From Leptospira sp. WS4.C2 (GTDB taxonomy: Bacteria; Spirochaetota; Leptospiria; Leptospirales; Leptospiraceae), in the NCBI RefSeq assembly GCF_040833985.1, contig NZ_CP162139.1, positions 2,681,001 through 2,745,000 on the forward strand: a stretch of 64,000 bases of DNA. The letters are read 5' to 3'. The translations under genes were made by a program, and so were the position numbers. Shown here piece by piece: positions 63,419-64,000 of this stretch. The notes under the pieces were generated by a model. That model saw only the letters and a list, made by a program, of their open reading frames with translations, ran no database searches and was not told the origin of the DNA. How positions within the stretch are numbered: position 1 is the stretch's first letter; each line of letters begins with the position of its first letter.

Positions 63419-64000
63419 TTACGCCACCAACTTTTCATTCATCTCATCGAGGATTGCTTGTGTTTCTTCACCAAACAACTGCCACATCTTTCCAAGTCCA
63501 CCTTTGGCATTAAACGGATTGTAGTCGAAGTCTTCCTTTTCGATATGGAAACTATTGGTAATGTAATCTTTCACCATGCGAAGCCATTCCATTTGCTCCT
63601 CAGTGAATCGGTTGTGTTTCCCCGCATTTTTAGCAAAAATCCATTTTTGAAAGTTCTTATCTACTACACTGTCATAAGCAACAAGAGATGCATCAATCTC
63701 TGTAACCCTTCGGATGAGAGATACAATCGCAATCAGTTCATTTTTGGGACTTCCACTGGCAGATTCTAATACTTCGTATGCCTTCCAAACTTGCAGAGGG
63801 CTCAAACGAGGTTTGTCCTCTTTCAATCGTTCCAATACCTCTTGGATCATCCGATAGGTAACTTCTCTTCGGCGATACGGTTGGTTGTAAAAAATCTGAA
63901 GAGCTAGTATCTCATCTTTGTGCTCGTTAAGCCAATCGGTAAATTCCGACACAAGGTCTTTTGCTTTCGCTTTTTGGTCAGCTTCCCAACCAGAATGGAT
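63419..64000 (-). CDS. hsdR: C-terminal end of a type I restriction enzyme R subunit (partial)
   Basis: The frame is open to the right edge of the window, so this is the last ~193 residues of a longer gene. QPYRRREVTYRMIQEVLERLKEDKPRLSPLQVWKAYE and the end GLGKMWQLFGEETQAILDEMNEKL match the EcoEI-type HsdR C-terminal domain, which contacts the methyltransferase. The nuclease and helicase motor would be outside the window. A GTG at 63952 is only an internal codon. It precedes the kinase by 10 nt and heads the visible operon. Confidence 0.85.
   Translation of the reverse strand: MHSGWEADQKAKAKDLVSEFTDWLNEHKDEILALQIFYNQPYRRREVTYRMIQEVLERLKEDKPRLSPLQVWKAYEVLESASGSPKNELIAIVSLIRRVTEIDASLVAYDSVVDKNFQKWIFAKNAGKHNRFTEEQMEWLRMVKDYITNSFHIEKEDFDYNPFNAKGGLGKMWQLFGEETQAILDEMNEKLVA

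Noticed and set aside
1..64000. tRNA, rRNA or CRISPR array
   Set aside because: I saw no cloverleaf with a GTTCGA-type T-loop, no rRNA core sequence and no regularly spaced direct repeats.

Overview
The window reads as chromosomal DNA of a saprophytic (free-living) Leptospira. The evidence is AT-rich DNA, lipoproteins with relaxed lipoboxes, the leptospiral DUF1554 and LamG lipoprotein families, membrane-anchored AraC/LuxR regulators and a SpoIIE-type partner-switching module. I see no rRNA, tRNA or CRISPR array. The organism is inferred from gene families, not from any search.

Layout. 0-5.5 kb: the end of a short-chain dehydrogenase, a zinc-less MDR oxidoreductase, a Cache chemoreceptor and a GST/ArsR/AHSA1 group whose first gene carries two near-identical inverted repeats. 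5.6-9.3 kb: two lipoproteins, a membrane LuxR regulator and a small zinc-cluster-like protein. 9.5-15.2 kb: ethanolamine ammonia-lyase eutBC, a cupin lipoprotein, then an exported KatG with a HiPIP electron carrier 1 nt downstream. KatG is preceded by three copies of a PerR/Fur-like box, and the unit ends in a clear terminator. 15.2-24.2 kb: RecQ, a PrpE-like acyl-CoA synthetase, a WG-repeat protein, a 7TM-DISM histidine kinase and a 7TM-DISM AraC regulator. 24.2-30.3 kb: two paralogous LamG lipoproteins with conserved upstream DNA and a 1236-residue NHL/LamG lipoprotein. 30.3-35.2 kb: membrane proteins, another membrane AraC regulator, and an MFS/DUF2938 pair divergent from an ArsR-rhodanese fusion across a long inverted repeat.

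35.2-40 kb holds a four-gene partner-switching operon (unknown protein, STAS, HATPase, HAMP-SpoIIE phosphatase with a very large extracytoplasmic region). 40-47 kb holds a hydrolase, a solitary tyrosine recombinase and a three-gene operon (di-haem peroxidase, beta-helix/cytochrome c fusion, membrane ankyrin protein) preceded by a perfect FNR-type palindrome. 47.5-49.2 kb is a decay zone with two broken genes and an intergenic repeat. A TPR protein, a hybrid histidine kinase and a DEAD-box helicase follow.

The most unusual region is 54.5-64 kb, all on the minus strand: hsdR (cut by the window end), a Ser/Thr kinase, an unrecognised 385-residue protein, a small PD-(D/E)xK-like nuclease, hsdS, a 1208-residue YobI-like P-loop ATPase and hsdM. 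The genes from the kinase to the ATPase overlap or nearly abut, so I read this as one composite type I restriction-modification/defence operon. It is the best candidate here for an undescribed system.
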